Source of the DNA: Phosphoribacter sp044220725
GTDB taxonomy: Bacteria > Actinomycetota > Actinomycetes > Actinomycetales > Dermatophilaceae
Assembly: GCA_044220725.1 (NCBI GenBank)
Contig: JBGAQN010000074.1
Location: 1 to 31,484, forward strand
Direction: 5' to 3'
DNA: 31,484 nucleotides
Positions 23,359 through 31,103 of this stretch are shown piece by piece. The notes under the pieces were generated by a model, which was not told the origin of the DNA, ran no database searches, and saw only the letters and a list, made by a program, of their open reading frames with translations. How positions within the stretch are numbered: the stretch's first letter is position 1; every line of letters begins with the position of its first letter. A program made the position numbers and the translations under genes.

Positions 23359-24264
23359 GTGTCCGGCCACCCAGTGGATAAAGAGATCGCCGAAATCGTT
23401 TGGTGGGGCACTCGCGTCTCTCGACAGCGAGCCCACGCCCTGCGCGGACTCACCTGGTGCCCGACTCGAAGCGCTCCCTATGGTGCCAGCGACCCGATGG
23501 CCGCCGGGGTGCACGAACGGTGCCGCGATGACGGCTGCCTGGGGATCCTCCACTCGGTGTATGCCTCTACGAGTAAGCGATTGGCCGAACGCGGGACGGG
23601 AGCGCCGACCGGGGTGTGGGATCGACTCGGGTATGCCAGGCGCGTCGTGGCATCCCTGGTCGCGGACGGTGATCGGTCGGCGAGGGTGGCGAGGGGTCTG
23701 GCGGCCAAGCCCAACCGAACGGACGGAGTCCCCGGGCGGGTCCTCGCATCCCTTGAGGCGACGACGCAGGACGCCACCGCCCGGCGGTGGCTAGCCAAGC
23801 TCTTTGTCATGATGCGGTGCTTCGTATGCCGCGACAACCGTCTGTCAGCTGTCTGGCCCACTGATGTGTGGGCAGCCGAGAAGACCGCCTGCGATGGGCG
23901 CATGCGCCTTGTGGGCACCACGTCCACCCGCCAGGAGATCCTCGACGACATCCGGACCGTCTTGTCGACCGCGGCAGACGCAGTCGGTCCCGAATGGGTC
24001 GAAGGGCAGATCCTGCGCCCGTTCCGGACCGTGGTCGGTCCCCTGCTCGACGACCGCGACGGCGTCGTCCCTCGCCATGAGCCGGACCTATGGGAGGGCG
24101 CGCTCGTCGGCCACTTTCGGGCCAGGTATGCCGCCCTTCGGCGCCGAGGTCATGGCCCGGAGCTTGCCTTCTGGAGGGCTTCGGTCGACGTGTTCGGGCG
24201 GGAACCGCAGGGGCCGACCTCGGATGCCATCGATGACCTGGAGGCATGGCCGATCGGCTCGTGA
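23359..24264 (+). CDS. Unrecognised protein, 301 aa
   Basis: I do not recognise this protein. It is soluble, basic and mostly helical by composition, with several Trp and Cys residues: a Cys-rich segment VHERCRDDGCLGI near residue 55 and FVMMRCFVCRDNR near residue 155. Two long charged helices follow (about 190-230 and 245-270). The Cys pairs could bind metal. GTG at 23359 is chosen because AAGGGG lies eight bases upstream; the frame is open further back into the neighbouring promoter region, where it reads as non-protein. Bases 23104-23358 hold no gene I can support. It converges on the next unknown gene with eight bases between. Octamers at 23824 and 24126 suggest it is not a recent arrival. 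Confidence 0.7.
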   Translation: MSGHPVDKEIAEIVWWGTRVSRQRAHALRGLTWCPTRSAPYGASDPMAAGVHERCRDDGCLGILHSVYASTSKRLAERGTGAPTGVWDRLGYARRVVASLVADGDRSARVARGLAAKPNRTDGVPGRVLASLEATTQDATARRWLAKLFVMMRCFVCRDNRLSAVWPTDVWAAEKTACDGRMRLVGTTSTRQEILDDIRTVLSTAADAVGPEWVEGQILRPFRTVVGPLLDDRDGVVPRHEPDLWEGALVGHFRARYAALRRRGHGPELAFWRASVDVFGREPQGPTSDAIDDLEAWPIGS

Positions 24265-24272
24265 GGTCGGAA

Positions 24273-25223
24273 CTACCAGGACCAGCCGATCCCGTAAGCC
24301 AGCCCGCGCCGAACCGTGCTCCACTCGGCGACGAGTGGAGACCCGGCCTCAAGGTCGAACATCTCCCCGACCGGGACGCCGTCGTCCATGGCCAGCGGGG
24401 GTAGGCCATCGACCCGCCATGCCCCGGTGATCCCTGACCCCGGACCAAAGCACACCTCGGATCGGAACGATCGCGTGCGACGGACCGGAACGAAAGCGTT
24501 GTAGGGCCGGACATACGCGCGAGACGGCAGGGTGACGGTGAAGCCCACACGATGGCGCTGTCGCGGGGCCAGAGTCGCGGTGAGGCCTAGCGTCACCCGC
24601 CAGGTGCTGGGAGACACCTTCTCGATCTGAGTGACTTCGCACCCCTCGGTCGCCTCGAGGTGCAGGTCCGTCAGGTGGGGTTCATGCGGGGGTTTGGGGA
24701 TGCTCCAGGACTCGCAGATCTGGTTTACCCCCTCGTGCGTCACGATGATCTCGCGCAGGCTGCGAAACCGGGGCCGATCCTCGGTGAGATCGGCCAGCGC
24801 GTCGAGGCGATCGACGTACCATCCGGGGGCCGTGAACGGGTTCTCATCCTCGCTCACGGACGAGCGGGCGATCAGCGAGGCGGCCACGAGACGGTCGGCC
24901 TCCCGGAGCCGGCGCCGAACCGTGCGGGCCGACACCCCGCCCGTCGTGGCCAGCGTCGCCAGCCGATCGGTCAACTGCGGGCTGAGGTCGCGTAGACCAC
25001 TGGCGGCCAGGAAGACCGAGCGCAGGTCTTCGGGGAGGTCGGTCGCGGCCGCTAGGAGCCAGCGACGCAGGAGGTCGCGGCCAGATGCCGGGTCGCCCTC
25101 GTTGTCCCCGAAAACAATCGCCGCCAGCAACGGGCCGACGCGATCGACAATGGCGTCGGCATTGAATCCGCGCCCGCGGTGGAAGTCGTCGAGTTCCTCC
25201 GCGAGTCGCGTCACTCGATCCAT
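24273..25223 (-). CDS. Unrecognised protein with a helix-turn-helix-like segment, 316 aa
   Basis: No family recognised. Residues 1-135 are helical and include TGGVSARTVRRRLREADRLV (about 93-112), which could be a DNA-binding helix-turn-helix. After a linker at about 135-165, the C-terminal half is beta-rich with many aromatic residues (FTVTLPSRAYVRPYNAFVPV, then FGPGSGITGAWRVDG), like a small sandwich or sensor domain. It ends in GIGWSW. The ATG follows GGAGG at good spacing. A regulator that senses a ligand through the C-terminal domain is one possibility, purely inferred. It faces the 301-residue unknown gene tail to tail. Confidence 0.7.
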   Translation of the reverse strand: MDRVTRLAEELDDFHRGRGFNADAIVDRVGPLLAAIVFGDNEGDPASGRDLLRRWLLAAATDLPEDLRSVFLAASGLRDLSPQLTDRLATLATTGGVSARTVRRRLREADRLVAASLIARSSVSEDENPFTAPGWYVDRLDALADLTEDRPRFRSLREIIVTHEGVNQICESWSIPKPPHEPHLTDLHLEATEGCEVTQIEKVSPSTWRVTLGLTATLAPRQRHRVGFTVTLPSRAYVRPYNAFVPVRRTRSFRSEVCFGPGSGITGAWRVDGLPPLAMDDGVPVGEMFDLEAGSPLVAEWSTVRRGLAYGIGWSW

Positions 25224-25401
25224 GAATCCTCCATCAGGCGAGGCGGGAGCGTCCTCTGGTGCCGAGCGTAGTCGGGGTGCGTGGATCCGCGAGTCGGGCA
25301 GGGTGTTCGTGCGGCCCTTGTCCGTCAGTAACCCGCGAGGTCGGCAACGACCATGAGCAGGAGAGGCTCAGAGACGACGGCAGGGCGTTCGGGAGGGGAC
25401 C

Positions 25402-25554
25402 ATGCTCAGGTGCGTGTCGTGCGGTCGGGAGCTCATCGACTGCCCCGTATGTCTGGGGGCCCGGATCTGCGACTCACTGGGGAAGTTCACCTGTTTGGCC
25501 TGTGCGAACACCGGACTGCAGTGCGAGAAACACGGGCCTGACCACGGCCGATGA
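25402..25554 (+). CDS. Small Cys-rich zinc-ribbon-like protein, 50 aa
   Basis: A short gene with a strong ribosome site (GGGAGGGG, three bases before ATG). The product has eight Cys and two His in 50 residues: CVSC (4-7), CPVC (14-17), Cys23, CLAC (31-34), Cys42, His45 and His49. Three CxxC pairs suggest two zinc sites, like a double zinc ribbon or a minimal DnaJ-type zinc finger. No membrane segment. It lies between the unknown HTH-like gene and the iclR gene, ending two bases before the convergent iclR stop. The function is unknown; nucleic acid or protein contact is usual for such folds. Confidence 0.65.
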   Translation: MLRCVSCGRELIDCPVCLGARICDSLGKFTCLACANTGLQCEKHGPDHGR

Positions 25555-25556
25555 GG

Positions 25557-26405
25557 CTATCCGCGTGACGTGGCCAGGTCGGCCTCGATAGCTCGGGCGG
25601 CCAACGCGAGCGCCCCGGTGATCCGGGGGAGGTCGGTGGCGGCATACCGGGCGCTGGGCATGGAGATCGAGACCGCCGCGATCGCCGTCCCGGACTCGTC
25701 CCGAACCGCTCGACCGACCGCGGTGACGCCCTTCTCGGAGGTCTCCCGATTGACGGCATACCCCCTGCTCTTGACTCGCCGCAGCTCCGCCCGCAGCCAG
25801 CGCGAGTCCGGCCCGCCGCCGCCGGGCGCAGCACTGCTTGAGGCACCGCCAATCACCCCGCCACTGACCACGCGGCCCCCGCCTTCGCCGGGGTAGAGCG
25901 ATGCAAGCTCCTCGTCGCTCGCCTCCGCCAGCAGCACCAGCCCGCCTGTCACGAGATGCGCGGGAAAGACCATGCCCTCGCGCTGCTCGACCCGCAGCGC
26001 CTGCGTCGACTCGGCCGACGCGATGAAGCGCACCCGGTCGCCGGTGCGGATCATCAGGTTGGCCGACTCGCCGAGCACGGCGACCAGCCCTTCCAAGTGC
26101 GGCAACGCGACCGCGCGCAGCCGAGCGGTCAGCGACCGCGAATGGGTGGCCAGCTCCAAGACCGGCCCCGCGTGGTAGCGCCGGTCCGCCCCCTGCACCG
26201 CGAAGTCCCGATAGACGAGCATCGCCAGCACCCGGTGGGCGGTCGACCGAGCGACCCCGAGCCGGTCGGCCGCCTCACTCACCGTGAGCGCGCCCTCCAA
26301 CTGCAGCATCGCCGCCAGCCGCAGCGCGTGGTCGACGCTGTCGATGGCGTATGCCGGTCGCGTCTTGGCCGTGCGCGCGGTCGCCGGCCGACTCCTGTCC
26401 ACCAC
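25557..26405 (-). CDS. IclR family transcriptional regulator, 282 aa
   Basis: Probable regulator of the divergent gentisate operon. The N-terminal winged helix is at about 22-80 (LTVSEAADRLGVARSTAHRVL, 40-60). The C-terminal effector domain (about 90-280) holds the family end DESGTAIAAVSISMP. A Gly/Ser-rich stretch (about 173-201) inside the effector domain replaces a usually short loop; it is probably a flexible insertion. The start GTG has AGGAG about ten bases upstream. Likely ligands are gentisate or 3-hydroxybenzoate, inferred from the neighbours. A perfect inverted repeat lies between it and the operon. Confidence 0.9.
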   Translation of the reverse strand: MVDRSRPATARTAKTRPAYAIDSVDHALRLAAMLQLEGALTVSEAADRLGVARSTAHRVLAMLVYRDFAVQGADRRYHAGPVLELATHSRSLTARLRAVALPHLEGLVAVLGESANLMIRTGDRVRFIASAESTQALRVEQREGMVFPAHLVTGGLVLLAEASDEELASLYPGEGGGRVVSGGVIGGASSSAAPGGGGPDSRWLRAELRRVKSRGYAVNRETSEKGVTAVGRAVRDESGTAIAAVSISMPSARYAATDLPRITGALALAARAIEADLATSRG

Positions 26406-26445
26406 GGGACGAGTCTCCTGTCCGGGTCGGGTGCTTCAACCGAGA

Positions 26446-26460
26446 TTCTGACAGACAGAA
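26446..26460. promoter_or_regulatory. IclR operator candidate upstream of the gentisate operon
   Basis: TTCTG-ACAGA-CAGAA is a perfect inverted repeat of two 5-base half-sites with a 5-base spacer, the size usual for IclR operators. It lies between the divergent starts (26405 and 26531). A -35-like CTGACA overlaps it, with CCTAGA 17 bases on as a possible -10. Confidence 0.55.
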
Positions 26461-26530
26461 CTATCTATTCCCTAGAGCGCAACCGGGCCACGATGGGCCG
26501 AGGCCGTCAGAGAGGATCCCAGGAGCGCTC

Positions 26531-27679
26531 ATGAACCAGCCACCGGTCATCTCCCCCGTTCACCTGCGCATGGGCACGAGTGCCAACGAGCCCGAGCCTT
26601 CGCCGGAACTTGCCGACCTCTACCGGGGATTCGAGAAAGAGCTGCTCGTCCCGCTGTGGACCGAGATCGGCGATCTCATGCCGCACACGCCCAAGTCCAA
26701 GGCGCAGCCGCACCTGTGGGAGTGGAGCAAGCTGCTCGAGCTCGCGGGATTGGCCGGCGACCTCGTCCCGGTCGGCCGGGGCGGCGAGCGCCGGGCCATC
26801 GCGTTGGCCAACCCGAGCCTCGGCGGCCGCCCCTATGCGACCCCCACCCTGTGGGCCGCCATCCAATACCTCATGCCCGGCGAGGACGCCCCCGAACACC
26901 GCCACACCCAGAACGCCTTCCGCTTCGTCGTCGAAGGCACCGGGGTGTGGACCGTCGTCGAGCGCGACCCGATCCCGATGAACCGCGGCGACTTCCTGCC
27001 CCAGTTCGCCTGGAACTGGCACGCCCACCACAACGCCGCCGACCAGCCGATGGCCTGGATCGACGGGCTGGACATCCCCTTCCAGCATTACGTCGAGAGC
27101 ACGTTCTTCGACTTCGGCCGCGACCAGATCACCGAGGCCGAGCACGCGACCCCCGACCGTTCGCGCTCGCAACGGCTCTGGGGCCACCCAGGCATCGCGC
27201 CGCTCTCGCAGCTCGGTCCGACCCCCGGCTCGCCACTGCTGTGCTACCGCTGGGTCGACACCGACGCGGCCCTCACCGACCAGCTCGAGCTGGAGCGCGA
27301 GGGGTATGCCGCGACCCTCGAACCGGGGCACGCTGCGATCCGCTTCCTCAACCCGAGCAACGCTTCCGACGTCACCCAGACGATCCGCACCCAGTTCCAC
27401 CGGATCACCTCCGGCACCGAGACCGCCTCGCGCCGCCAGACCGGATCGTCGGTCTACCAGGTCTTCGACGGCTCCGGCCGGGTGACCGTCGGCGACTTCT
27501 CGTGGACGGTCGGCCGCGGCGACATGTTCGTCGTGCCCTCGTGGTTCCCGCTGTCGATCCGCTCCGAGGCCTCGGCGTCCGACTCCGACTCCGGCGCGCT
27601 GGACCTCTTCGAGTTCGGCGACGCCCCCATCTTCGAAAAGCTCAACCTCGCCCGCACCCTCGTGGAGGACAACCGATGA
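26531..27679 (+). CDS. Gentisate 1,2-dioxygenase, 382 aa
   Basis: Fe(II) bicupin dioxygenase that opens the gentisate ring to maleylpyruvate. The N-terminal cupin has HRHTQNAFRFVVEG (His123, His125) and WNWHAHHN (163-168), which together supply the iron ligands. The start of the domain, LWEWSKLL and RRAIALANP, is typical of the family (GtdA/NagI/SdgD). A second, metal-free cupin lies at about 300-375. The ATG follows an AGGAG site and is the first gene of the operon; its stop overlaps the next start by four bases (ATGA). Length is normal. Confidence 0.93.
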   Translation: MNQPPVISPVHLRMGTSANEPEPSPELADLYRGFEKELLVPLWTEIGDLMPHTPKSKAQPHLWEWSKLLELAGLAGDLVPVGRGGERRAIALANPSLGGRPYATPTLWAAIQYLMPGEDAPEHRHTQNAFRFVVEGTGVWTVVERDPIPMNRGDFLPQFAWNWHAHHNAADQPMAWIDGLDIPFQHYVESTFFDFGRDQITEAEHATPDRSRSQRLWGHPGIAPLSQLGPTPGSPLLCYRWVDTDAALTDQLELEREGYAATLEPGHAAIRFLNPSNASDVTQTIRTQFHRITSGTETASRRQTGSSVYQVFDGSGRVTVGDFSWTVGRGDMFVVPSWFPLSIRSEASASDSDSGALDLFEFGDAPIFEKLNLARTLVEDNR

Positions 27680-28521
27680 AGCTCGCGACCATCCGCCTGG
27701 CCGACGGTCACACCGCCGCCGTCCGCGTCGACGGGGATCGCCTCGTCCACCTCGGCGCGACCGACGTGGGCGCGCTCCTGGCCCAGCCCGAGTGGCGGTC
27801 CCGGGCGCAGGCGGTCACTGGCACGACGTCGTATGCCGCCGCTGACGCCACCTTCGCGACGCTCGTGCCTGCGCCATCCAAGGTCGTCTGCGTGGGCCTC
27901 AATTACAAGACCCACATCCAGGAGATGGGTCGGGACCTGCCCGAATATCCCACGCTCTTCGCGAAGTTCGCCGACTGCCTCATCGGGGCGACCGACGACA
28001 TCCAGCGCCCGGCCGAGACGACTGAGTTCGATTGGGAGGTGGAGCTGGCCGTCGTCGTCGGCGCCACCGTCCGCCGGGCCACGACCGCGCAGGCCGAGGC
28101 AGCGATCGCCGGCTTCACCGTTCTCAATGACATCACCTGTCGCGACTGGCAGTTCCGCACCCGCGAGTGGTTGCAGGGCAAGAACTGGGACTCCTCGACG
28201 CCGGTCGGTCCCTACCTCGTCACCCCCGACGAGCTGCCTGGCGGAGTCCGCCCGACCTTGGCGGTGCGCTGCGAGATCGACGGCGAGGTCGTCCAGTCGG
28301 ACAACACCGAGGACCTGCTGTTCGACCCCGTCCACCTCGTTGAATACGTCTCGACCATGGTCCGGCTCAACCCGGGCGACATCATCGCGACGGGCACGCC
28401 CGGCGGCGTCGGACACGCCCGCAAACCCCCGCGCTACCTCGCCGGCGGCGAAGTGGTCGTCACCGAGATCCCCGGCGTCGGCCGGTTGGTCAACCGAGTG
28501 GTCAACGAGGCCGGGTCCTGA
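27676..28521 (+). CDS. Fumarylacetoacetate hydrolase family; probable fumarylpyruvate hydrolase, 281 aa
   Basis: Cytoplasmic FAH-superfamily enzyme. By its position between gentisate dioxygenase and maleylpyruvate isomerase it should split fumarylpyruvate to fumarate and pyruvate. Motifs: VGLNYKTH (73-80), the metal-binding acid cluster FDWEVELAVVVG (118-129), and LNDITCRDWQ. Later come GKNWDSSTPVGPYLVTPDE and MVRLNPGDIIATGTPGGVG. The N-terminal 65 residues form the small domain found in longer members. The start is fixed by the overlap with the dioxygenase stop. Maleylpyruvate hydrolase is an alternative, but a separate isomerase gene follows. Confidence 0.9.
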   Translation: MKLATIRLADGHTAAVRVDGDRLVHLGATDVGALLAQPEWRSRAQAVTGTTSYAAADATFATLVPAPSKVVCVGLNYKTHIQEMGRDLPEYPTLFAKFADCLIGATDDIQRPAETTEFDWEVELAVVVGATVRRATTAQAEAAIAGFTVLNDITCRDWQFRTREWLQGKNWDSSTPVGPYLVTPDELPGGVRPTLAVRCEIDGEVVQSDNTEDLLFDPVHLVEYVSTMVRLNPGDIIATGTPGGVGHARKPPRYLAGGEVVVTEIPGVGRLVNRVVNEAGS

Positions 28522-29261
28522 TGCAGCGCACTCTCGCCGACGCGCGGCGCTGGGTCGCGCACGGCACCCAGGTATGCCGCGAAGCGATCGCCTCGCTCGA
28601 CGAGGGGGCTTTCGCGGAAGCCAGCCTGCTGCCGGGCTGGACCCGCAAGCATCTCGTCGCCCACCTGGCGGCCAACGGTGATGCGGTCCGCAACCTCGCG
28701 ACCTGGGCCGCGACGGGAGTGCCCACCCCGATGTATTCCTCACCCGCACAGCGGGCTTCGGACATCGAAGCCGGCAGCCAGTATGCCGGCTCGGCGCTCG
28801 CCGCCTGGTTCGACCGATCGGCCCAGGACCTGCACACGGCGTGGGATGCCCTCCCTGAGTCCGCTTGGGCGGCGCCAGTCGTGACGGCTCAGGGGCGCAC
28901 AGTCGCTGCGTCGGAGACCCCGTGGATGCGGGCCCGCGAGGTCATGGTGCATGCCATCGATCTCGGCACGGGAGTGACGTTCGCCGACCTGCCGGCCGAC
29001 TTCCTCGAAGCGCTCGGCGACGACATCACCGGCAAGCGGGCCGCCACCCCGATGGCGGACTCACCAGCCATCGAGATCCGCCCGACCGATGCCACAGGCG
29101 TCTGCTGGACTCTGCCAGGATCCGACGCCACCACCCCGATCACCGTCGCCGGGCCGCTTGCTGCGTGCACGGCATACCTCGCCGGTCGTGGCGACGCGGG
29201 ACTCACCGCGAGCCGCGACGGCGAGCCCACCCCCATCCCCAGCCTGGCCGCCTGGCTTTGA
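28521..29261 (+). CDS. Mycothiol-dependent maleylpyruvate isomerase, 246 aa
   Basis: Isomerises maleylpyruvate to fumarylpyruvate using mycothiol, as in Corynebacterium glutamicum. The DinB-like four-helix domain carries the zinc triad at His48 (KHLVAHLAAN), Glu140 and His144 (REVMVHAIDLG), four positions earlier than the published residues of the C. glutamicum enzyme but with identical spacing. LLPGWTRKHLVAH is the family signature. A small C-terminal domain follows. Its ATG overlaps the hydrolase stop (TGATG). It implies that the host makes mycothiol, which supports an actinobacterial origin. Confidence 0.92.
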   Translation: MQRTLADARRWVAHGTQVCREAIASLDEGAFAEASLLPGWTRKHLVAHLAANGDAVRNLATWAATGVPTPMYSSPAQRASDIEAGSQYAGSALAAWFDRSAQDLHTAWDALPESAWAAPVVTAQGRTVAASETPWMRAREVMVHAIDLGTGVTFADLPADFLEALGDDITGKRAATPMADSPAIEIRPTDATGVCWTLPGSDATTPITVAGPLAACTAYLAGRGDAGLTASRDGEPTPIPSLAAWL

Positions 29262-29295
29262 CGGCGGAGCACACGGAACGACCCAGGAGGTCAGC

Positions 29296-30582
29296 ATGAG
29301 TGAGACCACGACCACGCGTCCGGACGTCATCGTCGTCGGTGGCGGCATCGGTGGGCTGAGTGCCGCGCTCGCCCTGTCCCGCAAGGGGTTGCGGGTGCGA
29401 CTGCTGGAGCGGGCCAAGGAGTTCGGCGAGGTCGGCGCGGGGCTGCAGATCGCGCCGAACTGCACCCGGATGCTCGCCGACTACGGCCTGCTCGACGAGG
29501 CGAAGACCCTCGGCGTCGTGCCCAAGGCGATGGTGATGAAGGACGCGACGGATGGCTCGGAGCTGACCCGGCTGGACCTGGAGGATCTGGAGCGCAAGTA
29601 CGGCTTCCCCTACATGGTCATCCACCGCAGCGACTTGCACGGGATCTTCCTGCGGGCCTGTCAGCGGGCCGGCGTCGAGTTGCTCACCGACCAGGCGTGC
29701 GTGGGCTATGCGAACACTCCCTCGGGTGCGACGGCGACCTTCGCCGACGGGCACGTCGAGGAGGCCGAGATGGTCATCGCGGCCGACGGGATGCACTCGG
29801 TCGCACGCAAGCTGCTCGTGGACGACCAGCCGGTCAACTCGTCCTATGTCGCCTACCGCGGCGCAGTGACGATCGACAAGGTGGCGGAGAACCAGGTGTC
29901 GACCGACTCGGTCGTCGTCTACATCGGGCCGGGCTGCCACTTCGTGCAATACCCGCTGCGGGGCGGCGAGATGTTCAACCAGGTCGCGGTCTTCCAGTCG
30001 CCCAAAGCTCTTGCGGGCGAAGAGGATTGGGGCACGCCGGACGAGCTCGACAAGGCGTTCGAGGGGATGTGCGAACCGATCCAACTCGGGCTGCCGCTCA
30101 TGTGGCGCGACCGCTGGTGGCGGATGTTCGACCGTGACCCGATCCTCAACTGGGTCCACGGCAAGATCGCGCTGCTCGGCGACGCGGCCCACCCGCCGCT
30201 GCAATACATGGCTCAGGGCGCGATCATGGCGATCGAGGACGGCTGGGTGCTGGCCGAGCACGTCGGCGCTCAGCAGGCCCAGCGCACGGCCGACGGCGGC
30301 ACGGGGGTCGACTGGGATCGGGCGCTCGCGGCATACAACGCGGTGCGCCCCGAGCACTGCCGCCGGGTGCTGTCCACGGGTCGCAAGTGGGGCGAGCTGT
30401 GGCACGTCGATGGCGTGAAGCGCCTGCAGCGCAACGTGATTCTGCGCAGTCGGGACACCTACGACTACACCTACACCGAGTGGATCTATGGGCCAACGGC
30501 GCTCACGCCGGAGCAGGAGCCGCCGCTCTACCCGATCATCCCGCTGGCATCGGTCGCCCTCCCCGAGGGCGCCGACGCCTAG
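29296..30582 (+). CDS. 3-hydroxybenzoate 6-hydroxylase (FAD monooxygenase), 428 aa
   Basis: Class A flavin monooxygenase that would convert 3-hydroxybenzoate to gentisate with NADH and O2. The FAD-binding GGGIGG is at 15-20, followed by ER at the end of the Rossmann strand. The DG motif reads VIAADGMHSVARK, and the second FAD motif GDAAHPP is at 295-301, followed by LQYMAQGAIMAIEDG, which is specific to this group (NagX/MhbM and the Rhodococcus 3HB6H). The ATG follows AGGAGG. It is the last gene of the operon, 34 bases after the isomerase. Salicylate 5-hydroxylation is unlikely, as that uses a Rieske system. Confidence 0.9.
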   Translation: MSETTTTRPDVIVVGGGIGGLSAALALSRKGLRVRLLERAKEFGEVGAGLQIAPNCTRMLADYGLLDEAKTLGVVPKAMVMKDATDGSELTRLDLEDLERKYGFPYMVIHRSDLHGIFLRACQRAGVELLTDQACVGYANTPSGATATFADGHVEEAEMVIAADGMHSVARKLLVDDQPVNSSYVAYRGAVTIDKVAENQVSTDSVVVYIGPGCHFVQYPLRGGEMFNQVAVFQSPKALAGEEDWGTPDELDKAFEGMCEPIQLGLPLMWRDRWWRMFDRDPILNWVHGKIALLGDAAHPPLQYMAQGAIMAIEDGWVLAEHVGAQQAQRTADGGTGVDWDRALAAYNAVRPEHCRRVLSTGRKWGELWHVDGVKRLQRNVILRSRDTYDYTYTEWIYGPTALTPEQEPPLYPIIPLASVALPEGADA

Positions 30583-30605
30583 CGGTCACGGGGGACTCTC
30601 GCGGC

Positions 30606-30923
30606 TCAGCCGAAGAGCGACAGCTTGTTGAAGTGCTCGGCCAGCAGGTAGTAGACCGTCACGCGGTTCTTGCGGTTGACGCCCTTGAGTTTGGTGCCGA
30701 CCGCCGCGATCGCTGCGTCGAGGGTCGCGTCGTCGTCGGTGAGGGCGAGCTTCTTCTTGAGGAATCCGTTGCGGACCCGGTCCAACTCGGCCTGGTCCGA
30801 ATAGGAGACCAGCGAAGAGTCGGTCTTCTGCAAGGCGATCCCGCAGTGGCGGACGATGCCCGCGATGACCTTGTCGTCGGCGTTCGGTGCGTATTTCTTG
30901 ACGTCACTGGCCCAGTCAGCCAT
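30606..30923 (-). CDS. DUF2853 family protein, 105 aa
   Basis: Small, soluble, mostly helical protein. It matches DUF2853 along its length: MADWASDVKKYAP at the start, IVRHCGIALQ, RVRNGFLKKKL, and RVTVYYLLAEHFNKL at the end. The family is found in many bacteria and its function is unknown. The ATG at 30921-30923 follows GGAGGGAG. Its stop converges on the hydroxylase stop with 23 bases between. Confidence 0.9.
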   Translation of the reverse strand: MADWASDVKKYAPNADDKVIAGIVRHCGIALQKTDSSLVSYSDQAELDRVRNGFLKKKLALTDDDATLDAAIAAVGTKLKGVNRKNRVTVYYLLAEHFNKLSLFG

Positions 30924-31079
30924 TGGCCGCTCCCTCCAAGGGTGGTCGACGCCCCGTGGCGTCGGCTCCACCTCGCACGGTAGCCCTTCGGGATGTCCGG
31001 TGGCGCGCTAGCGTCGGTCGGGCGCGACGGAGGTGGGGCGGCATACGGATGGCAGGGTCCGGTCCGACCGAGCCGCCGA

Positions 31080-31103
31080 CCGACTCAGCGGCCGACTCAG
31101 CGG
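31080..31103 (-). repeat. 12-base tandem repeat of the zinc-ribbon gene 3' end
   Basis: CCGACTCAGCGG is present twice (31080-31091 and 31092-31103). On the coding strand the unit reads GTCGGCCGCTGA-like; the inner copy supplies the stop TGA (31097-31099), and the outer copy repeats it. Confidence 0.75.

Larger units (their letters stand above)
50..31046. repeat. Dispersed octamer GTATGCCG/CGGCATAC, about 54 copies
   Basis: By hand count GTATGCCG occurs 32 times and CGGCATAC 22 times, about one per 580 bases. At about 70% GC roughly one copy on either strand would be expected. Examples: 50, 65, 2414, 3247, 4101, 4794, 5237, 5780, 6214, 6892, 7916, 8180, 9433, 10364, 12455, 13193, 15405, 17609, 17624, 18004, 18040, 18444, 19013, 19028, 20071, 20162, 21429, 22535, 23107, 23824, 24126, 25641, 26348, 27304, 27832, 28572, 28783, 30330, 31039. 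Most copies lie in genes, in several codon frames; about eight lie between genes. Of 34 GTATGCC heptamers, 32 are followed by G. All 22 GGCATAC are preceded by C. Three pairs are inverted and can form hairpins (50/65, 17609/17624, 19013/19028). Function unknown; a genome-wide DNA-level signal is inferred. Confidence 0.85.
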
